34,923 bases of DNA from CAZCAQ01 sp964563965 (GTDB taxonomy: Bacteria > Patescibacteriota > WWE3 > UBA101185 > UBA10185): the NCBI GenBank assembly GCA_964563965.1, contig CAZLZI010000003.1, forward strand, positions 1 to 34,923. Direction: 5' to 3'. The position numbers and the translations under genes are program-made. The first letter of the stretch is position 1, and every line of letters starts with the position of its first letter. Under the pieces are notes generated by a model. The model had not been told where the DNA came from. It saw only the letters and a program-made list of their open reading frames with translations, and made no database searches. Of the stretch, positions 8,132 through 17,000 are shown piece by piece.

Positions 8132-9623
8132 GGACTGCCTTTAAGTAACTTATGATTAGAAGTAGTGAATTAAGCCCCATATATACATAGAGGTATGCTA
8201 TAGGCGTCATGTAACTGCCCAGAAATGCATTATAAACAAGAGAACTGTTCCATGATTGAATGAGAGTTTGATTGTATTCATATGTATAAGGTATAGGCAC
8301 AATCAAATGGATTGCTTCAACTTTTGGTGGAATGGCATTTGTTGTTAGAGCACCTAAACTACTTACATAAAGGCTGTAGCCCAAGAGAGAAAGCAAGAGC
8401 ATGTGAAATACAACATTCTTTCTAAATCTAGTAAGTGCAACTCCAACACACGCAAGTACGAGAGATGCAGGTACAATCATATATCGTGAACTAAATGCCC
8501 AGCCTCCCCAAGGATCTCCATGCATTGAATACAGCACTAAAGTAATTAACACCGTTGCAACTATTAAAGACACAATGCTTGTAAACCTTTTATCAAAGTA
8601 GGCAAAACATAAGCCCAGAAGCCCCACTAAAACGATAGGACTATAGAACAAAATCCCCCGTTCGTTACTTATAGTTAATAGGTATAAATTGCGCATTTGA
8701 TCTCTGGTATAGAGGGGGGAATGCCTAACTTGAGGTTCTTTGCTTCTTGCTTCCTTTTCTTGTGGTGTTAGGGTTAGTATTTTGGCTGGATAATTTGACC
8801 TGCCTATAAATTGCCCAGTATCAAAGTAAGAATTGGTTTGTGCTTTGTTGTACAATCCGAAGCCTATAACAAATGGTAAGAATGCAAGTCCCATAACTAC
8901 AACTGTTAAAACACCTTTGAGTTGTAGTTTATACTCTTCACTTATAAGTGAATTGTAAAACGCATAGAGCATGGATGGGAGAAGTATAAAAAAGTTAGGT
9001 ATGTCAGCAAGCCCTGCAATACCATAAATAGCGCCAAGAATTAAATTATTCTTAACACTTCTTGTCTTATTACTTGCATTGAGAACAGCAATAAGCGTAA
9101 ACATGGCAGTCACATTATGTTGCGCAAGAGTTAATGAGTATGTTAATGCGTTGGTAGCAAAAGCAAATATAAGCCCAGATAATAAACCTTTCTTAAAACT
9201 CACATTAAACTTGGTGCTAAGTTTTGCTATTAACACTATGTTAATTATCTGGACAATAATGTTGAGCATAAAGGTAGCGTGTTGTTGATAGCCAAGAGCT
9301 TTACCAAGTATGTATAAAGGTATACTTAGTAAGGATATCCCAGGGGTAAAGATTGAGAAGTATCGCCCGTTGTAATAGCTTATGTCCGGTGCTGATCTTT
9401 TTGCCTGACTTTCAGTAAAAAAGACACTGCGATTCTCAACCAACGCTTCAAGTAAAGCATACCTTGATGTGGAGTTTGTTAATTCGAAGGGGCCGCCAAC
9501 TTTTGTATCATAAGTGGTTTGATAATAAAAAATATCGCGGTCTCCTTTGAAAACTAAAAGCATTAAGACAAGAGCTACAAACAGAATTACAAGTGTGAAG
9601 ATGTTAGTTTTTAAAAGTCTCAT
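8118..9623 (-). CDS. Polytopic membrane protein, GT-C-like glycosyltransferase
   Basis: About 500-residue integral membrane protein with a signal-anchor start (MRLLKTNIFTLVILF) and some ten further helices. The first outside loop carries ISYYNGRYFSIFTPG and then SLLSIPLYILG, resembling the DxxYYxGRYYSxxxPG-type loop I associate with GT-C-like membrane glycosyltransferases in bacteria and archaea. The catalytic residue is not certain. I chose ATG at 9623 because it overlaps the upstream stop in the ATGA form seen at most junctions here; the longer frame from 9662 would begin inside the upstream gene with no better signal. It sits beside another GT-C protein, so the operon may carry two lipid-linked sugar transferases or one transferase plus a polymerase-like partner. 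Confidence 0.7.
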   Translation of the reverse strand: MRLLKTNIFTLVILFVALVLMLLVFKGDRDIFYYQTTYDTKVGGPFELTNSTSRYALLEALVENRSVFFTESQAKRSAPDISYYNGRYFSIFTPGISLLSIPLYILGKALGYQQHATFMLNIIVQIINIVLIAKLSTKFNVSFKKGLLSGLIFAFATNALTYSLTLAQHNVTAMFTLIAVLNASNKTRSVKNNLILGAIYGIAGLADIPNFFILLPSMLYAFYNSLISEEYKLQLKGVLTVVVMGLAFLPFVIGFGLYNKAQTNSYFDTGQFIGRSNYPAKILTLTPQEKEARSKEPQVRHSPLYTRDQMRNLYLLTISNERGILFYSPIVLVGLLGLCFAYFDKRFTSIVSLIVATVLITLVLYSMHGDPWGGWAFSSRYMIVPASLVLACVGVALTRFRKNVVFHMLLLSLLGYSLYVSSLGALTTNAIPPKVEAIHLIVPIPYTYEYNQTLIQSWNSSLVYNAFLGSYMTPIAYLYVYMGLNSLLLIISYLKAVHENS

Positions 9624-10528
9624 ACGGTAATATCCTTCTTGGTAGAAGTCGCAAGCTCCCACATACTAGATACATTAGCTTTTTGTCTTTTCACTTTAAT
9701 ATAAGCATACTTGTTAATCACAAAGATGAACATGCATGAGATAGGACTCTTTACGAAAGTCTTGATAAAGGACCGGTATTTGAGTCTTTTTGGGACATTT
9801 AATTCGTTTGCGATAAGCTTTCTATCAAAGTATCTTTCGACATTAGCTCCTGAAGACATATAGCGTTTGATTTGCTTTAGATGATCTTTTATATTGTTAG
9901 ATACACGAATAAGTACTGCTGCCTCAGGGACAAATCTAAACTGTAATCCACGTGTTTTGCAGGTGTAATAGCAATACACGTCTGCAACTGTTACTTCCTC
10001 TGGAAAAGCTACACTTTTAATAAAAGCTTTGTTAAATGCCAAAATACAACCATGGACATTATAAACATTGTTACCCTCTTGGAAATCTTTCGCCCAGTCT
10101 TCATACGCAAGATGCGTGTTTCTTACAGCCCGTTCAACAAAGGTTTGGCCTTCAAGTGGTTTTGCTCTACCACATGCCATAGCAACATCTTGTTCTTCAA
10201 GGGCTGTAACGAGCTTTTCAACAACTGAGGTGTTTTCAAAAACAATATCTGCATCTGTAAAAATGAAGTAATCTGACTCAAAGGCATTAATAACATCAAG
10301 CATTCTTTTGAGTTGCCCTTTTCGTTCTTTAAAGTCTAGTATTTTGACGCGTTCATCATTCATAGCTTTAAGTAACTCTACGGTTTTATCTGTAGAGCCA
10401 TCTGAGGCAATAATGACTTCTTTTAAGACAAAGTTAGAACCAGTTTGTTTAAGAAGGGCAGAAACACTTTGTACTATATTGGCTTCTTCATTTAGTGCTG
10501 CAGCACCTATAGTTACTGTTTTTTTCAT
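9620..10528 (-). CDS. Family 2 glycosyltransferase (tandem copy 3)
   Basis: GT-A fold inverting glycosyltransferase using a nucleotide sugar. The N-terminal nucleotide-binding region (TIGAAALNEE), a metal-binding FTDAD motif (DxD-type, about residue 91) and a C-terminal amphipathic/hydrophobic region (about 250-285) place it on the inner face of the membrane. It ends in MWELATSTKKDITV, sharing a W-x2-3-A-[TS]-STK tail with the next two GT2 genes. Four-nucleotide ATGA overlaps occur on both sides. The sugar donor and acceptor cannot be read from the sequence. Confidence 0.9.
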   Translation of the reverse strand: MKKTVTIGAAALNEEANIVQSVSALLKQTGSNFVLKEVIIASDGSTDKTVELLKAMNDERVKILDFKERKGQLKRMLDVINAFESDYFIFTDADIVFENTSVVEKLVTALEEQDVAMACGRAKPLEGQTFVERAVRNTHLAYEDWAKDFQEGNNVYNVHGCILAFNKAFIKSVAFPEEVTVADVYCYYTCKTRGLQFRFVPEAAVLIRVSNNIKDHLKQIKRYMSSGANVERYFDRKLIANELNVPKRLKYRSFIKTFVKSPISCMFIFVINKYAYIKVKRQKANVSSMWELATSTKKDITV

Positions 10529-11406
10529 TTTGTACTTGTTGCTGGTTGCCAGACCTCGCTTACCCTCTCATATTTAACTAAGTTTAAGATTTTAGCTCCA
10601 AAGTAGAATGCTGCGTACAGAATATACATACCAGTGTTATCATACATGCCTTGAAGAGATACTCTTGCTTTATCGACTACTCTAATAGCATATGCACGTT
10701 CCAGCATGTCTTTATTAAAGTGAGCTTCCAGTTGTTTTCTAGAGTCTTTATATCTAATGTTTTGTTTTAAAAAGTCAGCTAACGTACTTGGTGATTTGTA
10801 GTCAATGCTTTGACTCTCAATATATTTATATCTCAAGCCTTGCGTTTTGCACTTTAGGAAGAGATATGCATCATCTCCTACAATTTCTGTTGGTAATTCA
10901 AGTGTCTTATAAAAAGGTTTTGCTAATATCAATGTTCTACCCACACAGGTGTGAATATTGTCTGTATCAGGTGTTATGTCGTAATAAATATTTTTTAAAT
11001 GCTGTCCAAAACTGACAATTTTAGTAATCAACCCATCCCCTGCAAGTGGTTTAACCTTTAAAGCACCAAGATCTAATTTATGTTTTGTAAACTCATCACA
11101 GGCAAGACTTAAGGTGCTGTTATGTGGGATGTGCACATCAGCATCCATCAGAATTAATATGTCTGTCTTGGCCTCTTTGAAAATACTATTAAGTCCTGTA
11201 TTTTTCCCCATGCGTTTGGCATTAGATATGATTTTAATACTTTGAATACCAGTTGCCTTTATGGCTGCTAAGGTTGCATCTGTACTGCAGTCATTAACTA
11301 TTATAATGTCAGCTATATCTATATTAACCTGTGAATTAAGACTTTGAAGCAGGTTTGCAATATTCTTTTCTTCATTAAATGCCGGAATACCTATCGTGAC
11401 TTTCAT
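10525..11406 (-). CDS. Family 2 glycosyltransferase (tandem copy 2)
   Basis: GT2 enzyme of 293 residues with the canonical start TIGIPAFNEE, the VNDCSTD loop (about 39) and a metal-binding LMDADVH motif near residue 97. A GDDAY motif about 110 residues further on may supply the catalytic base (ED/DD type). The C-terminal hydrophobic patch (about 255-280) suggests membrane association, and the protein stops exactly after WQPATSTK, the tail shared with its two neighbours. Overlaps the genes on both sides by 4 nt. Clearly paralogous to the flanking GT2 genes but divergent, so a different linkage or sugar is likely. Confidence 0.9.
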   Translation of the reverse strand: MKVTIGIPAFNEEKNIANLLQSLNSQVNIDIADIIIVNDCSTDATLAAIKATGIQSIKIISNAKRMGKNTGLNSIFKEAKTDILILMDADVHIPHNSTLSLACDEFTKHKLDLGALKVKPLAGDGLITKIVSFGQHLKNIYYDITPDTDNIHTCVGRTLILAKPFYKTLELPTEIVGDDAYLFLKCKTQGLRYKYIESQSIDYKSPSTLADFLKQNIRYKDSRKQLEAHFNKDMLERAYAIRVVDKARVSLQGMYDNTGMYILYAAFYFGAKILNLVKYERVSEVWQPATSTK

Positions 11407-12332
11407 GCGAACGCACCTCCTAGTGAAGTGTTGATTACTTTGGTTGAACTGGCTTCAGTCCATGATACACCTTTGTAATGTTCAATTAATCTAGCTTTAT
11501 ACTTGCGAAGGATACTTTCAAATAGTATAGCAAGGGCAAGGTATATTGGACTTCTAAGAGCTACAAATATAAGTGCTTTAAGCTTGTAACTTTTAGGCAC
11601 GTAGTATAAACCTTTGACCTCGTTACCAAAATAGTCAAACATTCTTTCTTTTAAGGATACAAATCTGCCGTGTTGTAAAAAGTAGTCCGGTATACTATTA
11701 GGTGCTCTATACAAAACTACTGCTTTTGGAGCAAAGGCAAAGGTAAAGCCTTTGTTGATTACTGAAATATATAGAAAATCGTCATTAGCAAACACATCAT
11801 TTGGGATACAGAAGTCTTGGATAGCCTCTTTCCTGACTGCAGAAATCTTCCCATTATGATTGTGGATGGTAAGTCCTTTAAATAAGTTTTTTCTGGTTTC
11901 ATACCAAACTCTAAGCCATGTCACAATAATTTGCTCAAAGAAGGTTTGAGCTTTGTAAGGAATGGGGTTCCCCCCTACTATACCTACTTGCCTGTCTGTG
12001 AAAGGTTTAACTAGTTCTTCTAAGACATATGCGTTGGCAAGTTGGGTATCAGCATCAAATGTTATAAAAATATCACTGGTATTAAGCTTATAAAATTCAC
12101 TAAGCCTTCCTGCTTGGCCAAGTCTACGGCCATCGTCAATTACCTGACAGTTCTTAAAGGCATGCGCAACTTGTGCGGTAGTATCTGTACACCCATCACA
12201 CGCCACTATTACCTTTTCCAGTATAAACGAGGTTTGCACTTGGGTTTTTATACTGTTAAGAAGAGTAGCAATAGTTGCTTCCTCGTTGTGTGCAGGTATG
12301 CCAATGGTGACTGTTAGTTTACTTGCGTTCAT
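11403..12332 (-). CDS. Family 2 glycosyltransferase (tandem copy 1)
   Basis: GT2 enzyme of 309 residues. TIGIPAHNEE begins the nucleotide-binding fold, VACDGCTD is the substrate loop, FDADTQ is the metal motif, and ANDDFLY is a likely catalytic-base motif. A C-terminal hydrophobic segment (LIFVALRSPIYLALAILF, about 250-268) should anchor it to the membrane. The tail SWTEASSTK is shared in form with the following two GT2 proteins. Its start lies 14 nt inside the end of the kinase-deacetylase gene. Function in glycan chain building is inferred from the cluster. Confidence 0.9.
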   Translation of the reverse strand: MNASKLTVTIGIPAHNEEATIATLLNSIKTQVQTSFILEKVIVACDGCTDTTAQVAHAFKNCQVIDDGRRLGQAGRLSEFYKLNTSDIFITFDADTQLANAYVLEELVKPFTDRQVGIVGGNPIPYKAQTFFEQIIVTWLRVWYETRKNLFKGLTIHNHNGKISAVRKEAIQDFCIPNDVFANDDFLYISVINKGFTFAFAPKAVVLYRAPNSIPDYFLQHGRFVSLKERMFDYFGNEVKGLYYVPKSYKLKALIFVALRSPIYLALAILFESILRKYKARLIEHYKGVSWTEASSTKVINTSLGGAFA

Positions 12333-14016
12333 AGTTTATCAATCCATATAAATTTAATTTTAAGATTGCCTTTTTAAGTAATTGTACTACTGGTGAAATT
12401 ACTGCACAGATATCACTGGACTGGTGAGAATTATTAATTACGGTTCTTGGAATGAGCAAGTCATTTTGTACAACTGAAAAGCTTCCCGGTAAGATTGAGA
12501 AAGCGGCAGTGTACTTAGCTTGGCGTACTTTTGCAATTATCTGGTGGTTATAATTACCTTTAGGATATGCAAAGTAATCCACCTTTTTTCCAATAATGTG
12601 TTGTAATTGCCTTTTAGCTTGGACAATTTCATACTCCAGTTGTTCATCAGTGGCATGCAACAGGTTTGCATGTGTTGCGGTATGACAGCCGATTGTTACT
12701 AGAGGATGCTGTGCCAGTTCTTTTAAATCCTCATTAGTTAATAATTCCTCCCCAGAATCTAACTCTGTTCGGTTTGCATGTGCAAAGTCAGCAAGTGCGA
12801 AGATAGTATATGGAATAGTATTACTATTTAAATAGTCAAAGACCTTTTTTATACTTGCATACCCATCATCAAATGTTAAAGCCACCCCTGTTTTACCTTC
12901 AAGTACTTCGGTAAGTGAAATGAACTTATAATGCTCTTTTAAGGTTGCTATGTGTTTAATGAATTCGGTGTATGAGACAGCATATGGGTTGTTCCCATCT
13001 ATTCCGTGATAACACAAAATACTTGTCTTGGTATTTGTTTGTGTAATTAATGAGTAGACTTTGGCTCTGAGTGTTAATAAAACAAAGTGTTTCACAAGAG
13101 TTTTACAATATGCCAGAAAGTTGTATGTTCGACCCAAAGCATTAAAGCCATCATCTAACCCCCATTGGATAAGTACACTTATACTCTTAGTTATAAATTG
13201 AGCTGATTTAATATCGTTTGCATACACTTCACTAAGTTGTTGGACAAAAGCCTTGTTCCGATTGCTTTCCAGTCTCATAGTGCCTGCAAGATCGGTATAT
13301 GCAATGTCCATGACCATGTACTCAAGATCTATCAGATAAGTTTTACCTGCGCTAATGACGATATTTTCAAGATGTAAATCACGATGAGCTAGCACCAGTT
13401 TTTTTGAAGACAGCACAGATCTAAGATTTACAAGATAAAAAAGTGTAAGTGTAAGTAGCTTTAAGATCTGTTTTGGGTGCCAATACGCACTAAGAGTTAC
13501 GTAGGCGGGCAACAGCTTAAGACTATCAACTGCTCTTCTGCTTGCTAGCGTAGTATTTCCAATGCTAATAAAGTCCGATGCTTTGGTTAAGTACTCCAAA
13601 ACTTTTGTATAGTGCTCTATCTTTTCTTCAGCCGTTGCTACGTTTAAACTATGGCCGTCAATATATTCAATAATGCCTATTAACTTTCCATGAGTTTCTA
13701 GCTCTTTGATTAATCTAGGTACTGTAATAGTACTTCCTATATCTTGTGAATAGGCGCTAAGACTTGCATAGAGTGTAAGCTCATTCTTTAGGCGATAGTA
13801 GTGAGAGTTTTTAATTTCCCCTTCCCACAGTTTTACAAAGACCATACCACCTGCTCCCTTATAGATACCTGTACTAAAATTAACTCCGGTATTTACTTCT
13901 TTAACTAAAGTCCACTCCTCAATCTTCTTGGGAAGTGAGCTTTTAGTTTTTGGTTTAAATGTTGGATGTAAATACCCTTTTAAGATATTTGACATGCTTA
14001 AATACGACTTAATCAT
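12319..14016 (-). CDS. Kinase-like (APH/RIO-type) domain fused to polysaccharide deacetylase
   Basis: Two enzymes in one 565-residue chain. The first half (about 35-325) looks like a protein-kinase-fold small-molecule kinase: a candidate ATP-site Lys in VFVKLWEG (about 62), a catalytic loop HRDLHLEN (about 211-218) and IDLEY (about 229) supplying the metal Asp. The second half (about 330-530) is a NodB-type carbohydrate esterase 4 domain with TFDDGY (about 381), the HTATH metal motif (about 445) and YPKG (about 484). A sugar or lipid-linked-glycan kinase coupled to N-deacetylation is a reasonable reading; acceptors are unknown. I chose ATG at 14016, not the TTG six bases upstream, because GGAGGGGAG lies just ahead. 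It overlaps the fusion gene before it by 8 nt. No signal peptide is seen, so a cytoplasmic location is likely, which is unusual for CE4 enzymes. Confidence 0.82.
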   Translation of the reverse strand: MIKSYLSMSNILKGYLHPTFKPKTKSSLPKKIEEWTLVKEVNTGVNFSTGIYKGAGGMVFVKLWEGEIKNSHYYRLKNELTLYASLSAYSQDIGSTITVPRLIKELETHGKLIGIIEYIDGHSLNVATAEEKIEHYTKVLEYLTKASDFISIGNTTLASRRAVDSLKLLPAYVTLSAYWHPKQILKLLTLTLFYLVNLRSVLSSKKLVLAHRDLHLENIVISAGKTYLIDLEYMVMDIAYTDLAGTMRLESNRNKAFVQQLSEVYANDIKSAQFITKSISVLIQWGLDDGFNALGRTYNFLAYCKTLVKHFVLLTLRAKVYSLITQTNTKTSILCYHGIDGNNPYAVSYTEFIKHIATLKEHYKFISLTEVLEGKTGVALTFDDGYASIKKVFDYLNSNTIPYTIFALADFAHANRTELDSGEELLTNEDLKELAQHPLVTIGCHTATHANLLHATDEQLEYEIVQAKRQLQHIIGKKVDYFAYPKGNYNHQIIAKVRQAKYTAAFSILPGSFSVVQNDLLIPRTVINNSHQSSDICAVISPVVQLLKKAILKLNLYGLINYERK

Positions 14017-17000
14017 ATGCAAACTCCCCTCCCTCTGCTAACGGTGTTTTGCCGTGTCGTAATTTGTTTTTAATTAGCCTTAACGCTACTTTGCTTGAAT
14101 TGTCCCAAGTAAATTTATGCGCCCAGTCAATTGCATTCTTTTCTAGGAAGTTTCTATACTCACTATTGTCTATGATCTTGCTTATTGCCTGTGCAAACTC
14201 CTCGACATTTTCCTGCTCAACGAGTAAGCCTGTTTTCTCATGTAAGACTGATTCTTTTAGACCATCTGTATTTGAGGCAACAACTGTTGTCCCGCAAAAA
14301 TTTGCTTCTAAGTTGGTAAGTCCCCACCCCTCTACAATTGAAGGTTGGACTGCAACCCAGGCTGATTTGTAAAGTATCGCCTTTTCTTCTTCAGTTACTC
14401 TACCTTTAAAGATGACTTTATTGGCTATCCTAAGATCTTTGGCAAGTTTTTTAAGCAAGGCTTCATCTTCTCCAGAACCGGCAATATATAATTTTGCATC
14501 TTTATGAGTGCGTAATACTTGCTCAAATGCTTTTATTAAGACATCCACTCGTTTATAGAAGCGAAGTCTCCCTAGGTAAAGAACCGTGGGTTTATCACTT
14601 TTTGGTATGTCTGGAACTTGAATATCTACTCCATTTGGTACGAGTTCGATGACATGTTTTTTTCCAAGTCCAAGTTCTTGCATTGCTTCTTTAGTAGATT
14701 TGGATACAGTAAGCATTTGAGTATTTCTATAGACAAGCGGCATAATTTTGCTTTCAAGGAAGAGAGAAACATGCTTAACTGGGAATTTTAAGCCTGTTCT
14801 AAACATCTCTTGATGAATATGATGGATAATACCTACGATTGGTTTTCTAACATACAGCGGTGTAAAAAACGGTACTCCCTTTGCAATATCCAAAACAACA
14901 TCATATTTGCCTCTAAATTTGGTCATGTAATAGAAGAATGCCCAGATGACAACACTGTATAAGCCCCCTTTACGGTGAATAGTTATGCCATCTATAATCT
15001 CAAAAGTAGCATTGTGTTTATCATTACCGACAAACATGGTTACATTGTGGCCTTCTTTAACTAGCCTTTTTGCAATCTCGTGAATATACAATTCTGCTCC
15101 CCCGCCCCACTTGTGTTTTATGTCGTACCAATTAAAAATAAGAATATCTAAGCAATCTTCATTAATGCTTTTCTTTTTAATTAAGGTGTTGATATGTAGC
15201 AAGAGAATACCGACAAGACTTAAAACTCCTGTCACTGCAATAACATTAACTATCTGCTCGATACTTGCATGGTATTTATAGATCAAGAATATTTGAAGGC
15301 ATGCGAAAAATAATGCTGCGTAGGTAAATTCTTTTTTATCTCGAATTTGATAAAAGCTAATTATACTGCTGGCAATGGCAAATGCCATGATTCCAAGTCC
15401 ATAGATAGGTAGTAAATGTGAGATAGCTCTTATCTTGTCACCAAATAAAAGAGGGGCAAACGTATGACCGAATAACCCAAGTCCCAAATAGGCTAGAAAC
15501 GTTGAGAGGGTTATTGCTCCAATAATGCTGTACAGTGTAAGTGTTGAGTCTTTCTTTTCCCCTGCCTCTTTGCCAGCCAGAGGTGCTATAAATTGAGAAA
15601 ACATTGAGCCAACAAAATAAATCATTTTACCCACAAGTGCAATTAACGCATAATACCCCGCATCTGCGGCAGTTAAATAATGTTTTGCTAAAAAGACATC
15701 AAAGGTTAAAAACGACACGACCGAGAACTTAATAAACAACGAGTGTCTAAAAAAGTCTTGTGGGAAAGCCAACTCTTCTGTGTCTACAGTGCCGTTTATC
15801 CTTCGGGCTGTTATGTAAATATAAATTGCTGCAACTGAGACAGCAATTGGAACTGCAGAAACAATTAAACTTTCCATGCCCAGATAATAAAATACAAGGG
15901 TAAACAGATACTTAGTAAGAGCTTCAAGAATTATCGAGTAGCCATATATTTTAAACTTAAGATTACCATTAACATACCCACCATCAATTGAGCCTGTTGC
16001 TGCTGCTATAAAGACAGGGATGTAAATTAGAAAGACAAAGCTATCGCTAATATTAAAATAGTTTTTAAGTACGGGCGTAAGTAAAGCCCAGATAAGAGCG
16101 ATAAGGGCACTGATAAAAAAGGTGTGCTTCCTTACCTTTAACCAAAAGTTACGAGCGATGGAGTTATTTCTTCCTAAGGTGAAAGCTGATTTAAATGTAA
16201 CTGTTCGAGATAATGCCGCAAGGGGAATTGACATAACAAACAAGAAGTTACCTGCAATTGATAAAACCCCGAAGTGTTCGATATTGACGTTTCTGCTCAA
16301 AAAAGTGTTGTAGAGAAAATTAATAATGTTGGTAAACATTCCAGCAAATACTAGAAATCCAGCTTCACTCAACAAATGCTTTGGCATGTCTTTTGCTTTG
16401 GTGAGTAAGTGTTTTCCCTTTGCAGAATATGTCCCAAGTTTGTTTGCAAGAGTTCTGCCTCGAGTGAGTTGATATTTCGCTAAATCAACAGTGGCATATA
16501 TCGAGCTTTCGATTAACAGACCGTATCTTTTAAACAAGACATAAGTAGCAAGACCCACTGTAGTTGACAGCACAAAACCAAACCCGAAATTGATAAGTAT
16601 ATATGAGCTTTGGATATTTAGTCCAAGCAGTATTGTTTGCAAACAAATAATTAAGGCACCCCCAAGTAGAAGGTATGTATTAAATGCATACCTTTGGGAT
16701 TTCACGTTAATGCGTGGCAGCCAAGCAGGTAGTTTAAACTTGGCTACTTTGATTGAGACCAGTCCATGGTGTGTTTTTTCCCAATGATGCGGACTAACTA
16801 TTAACTGATAAAAGGCTTTGACAGCTGCAAAGCTCATCAGTAACCAATAAAAGGGCACAAAATAGACAAATTTCATTAGACTCCATTTGCCTCGTTTAGC
16901 AAGACCGATCATATAGTTGTACAGATAGACAAAATTACCCAGAATGAGTGAGATTACTGCCATGTAATACACTGGTGTAGGATATAGTGCTTCAATGGTT

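Noticed and set aside
9624..9662. Thirteen-residue N-terminal extension of the GT-C-like protein.
   Set aside because: It lies wholly inside the upstream GT2 gene. The ATG at 9623 gives the ATGA overlap used at most junctions of the operon and a clean signal anchor.
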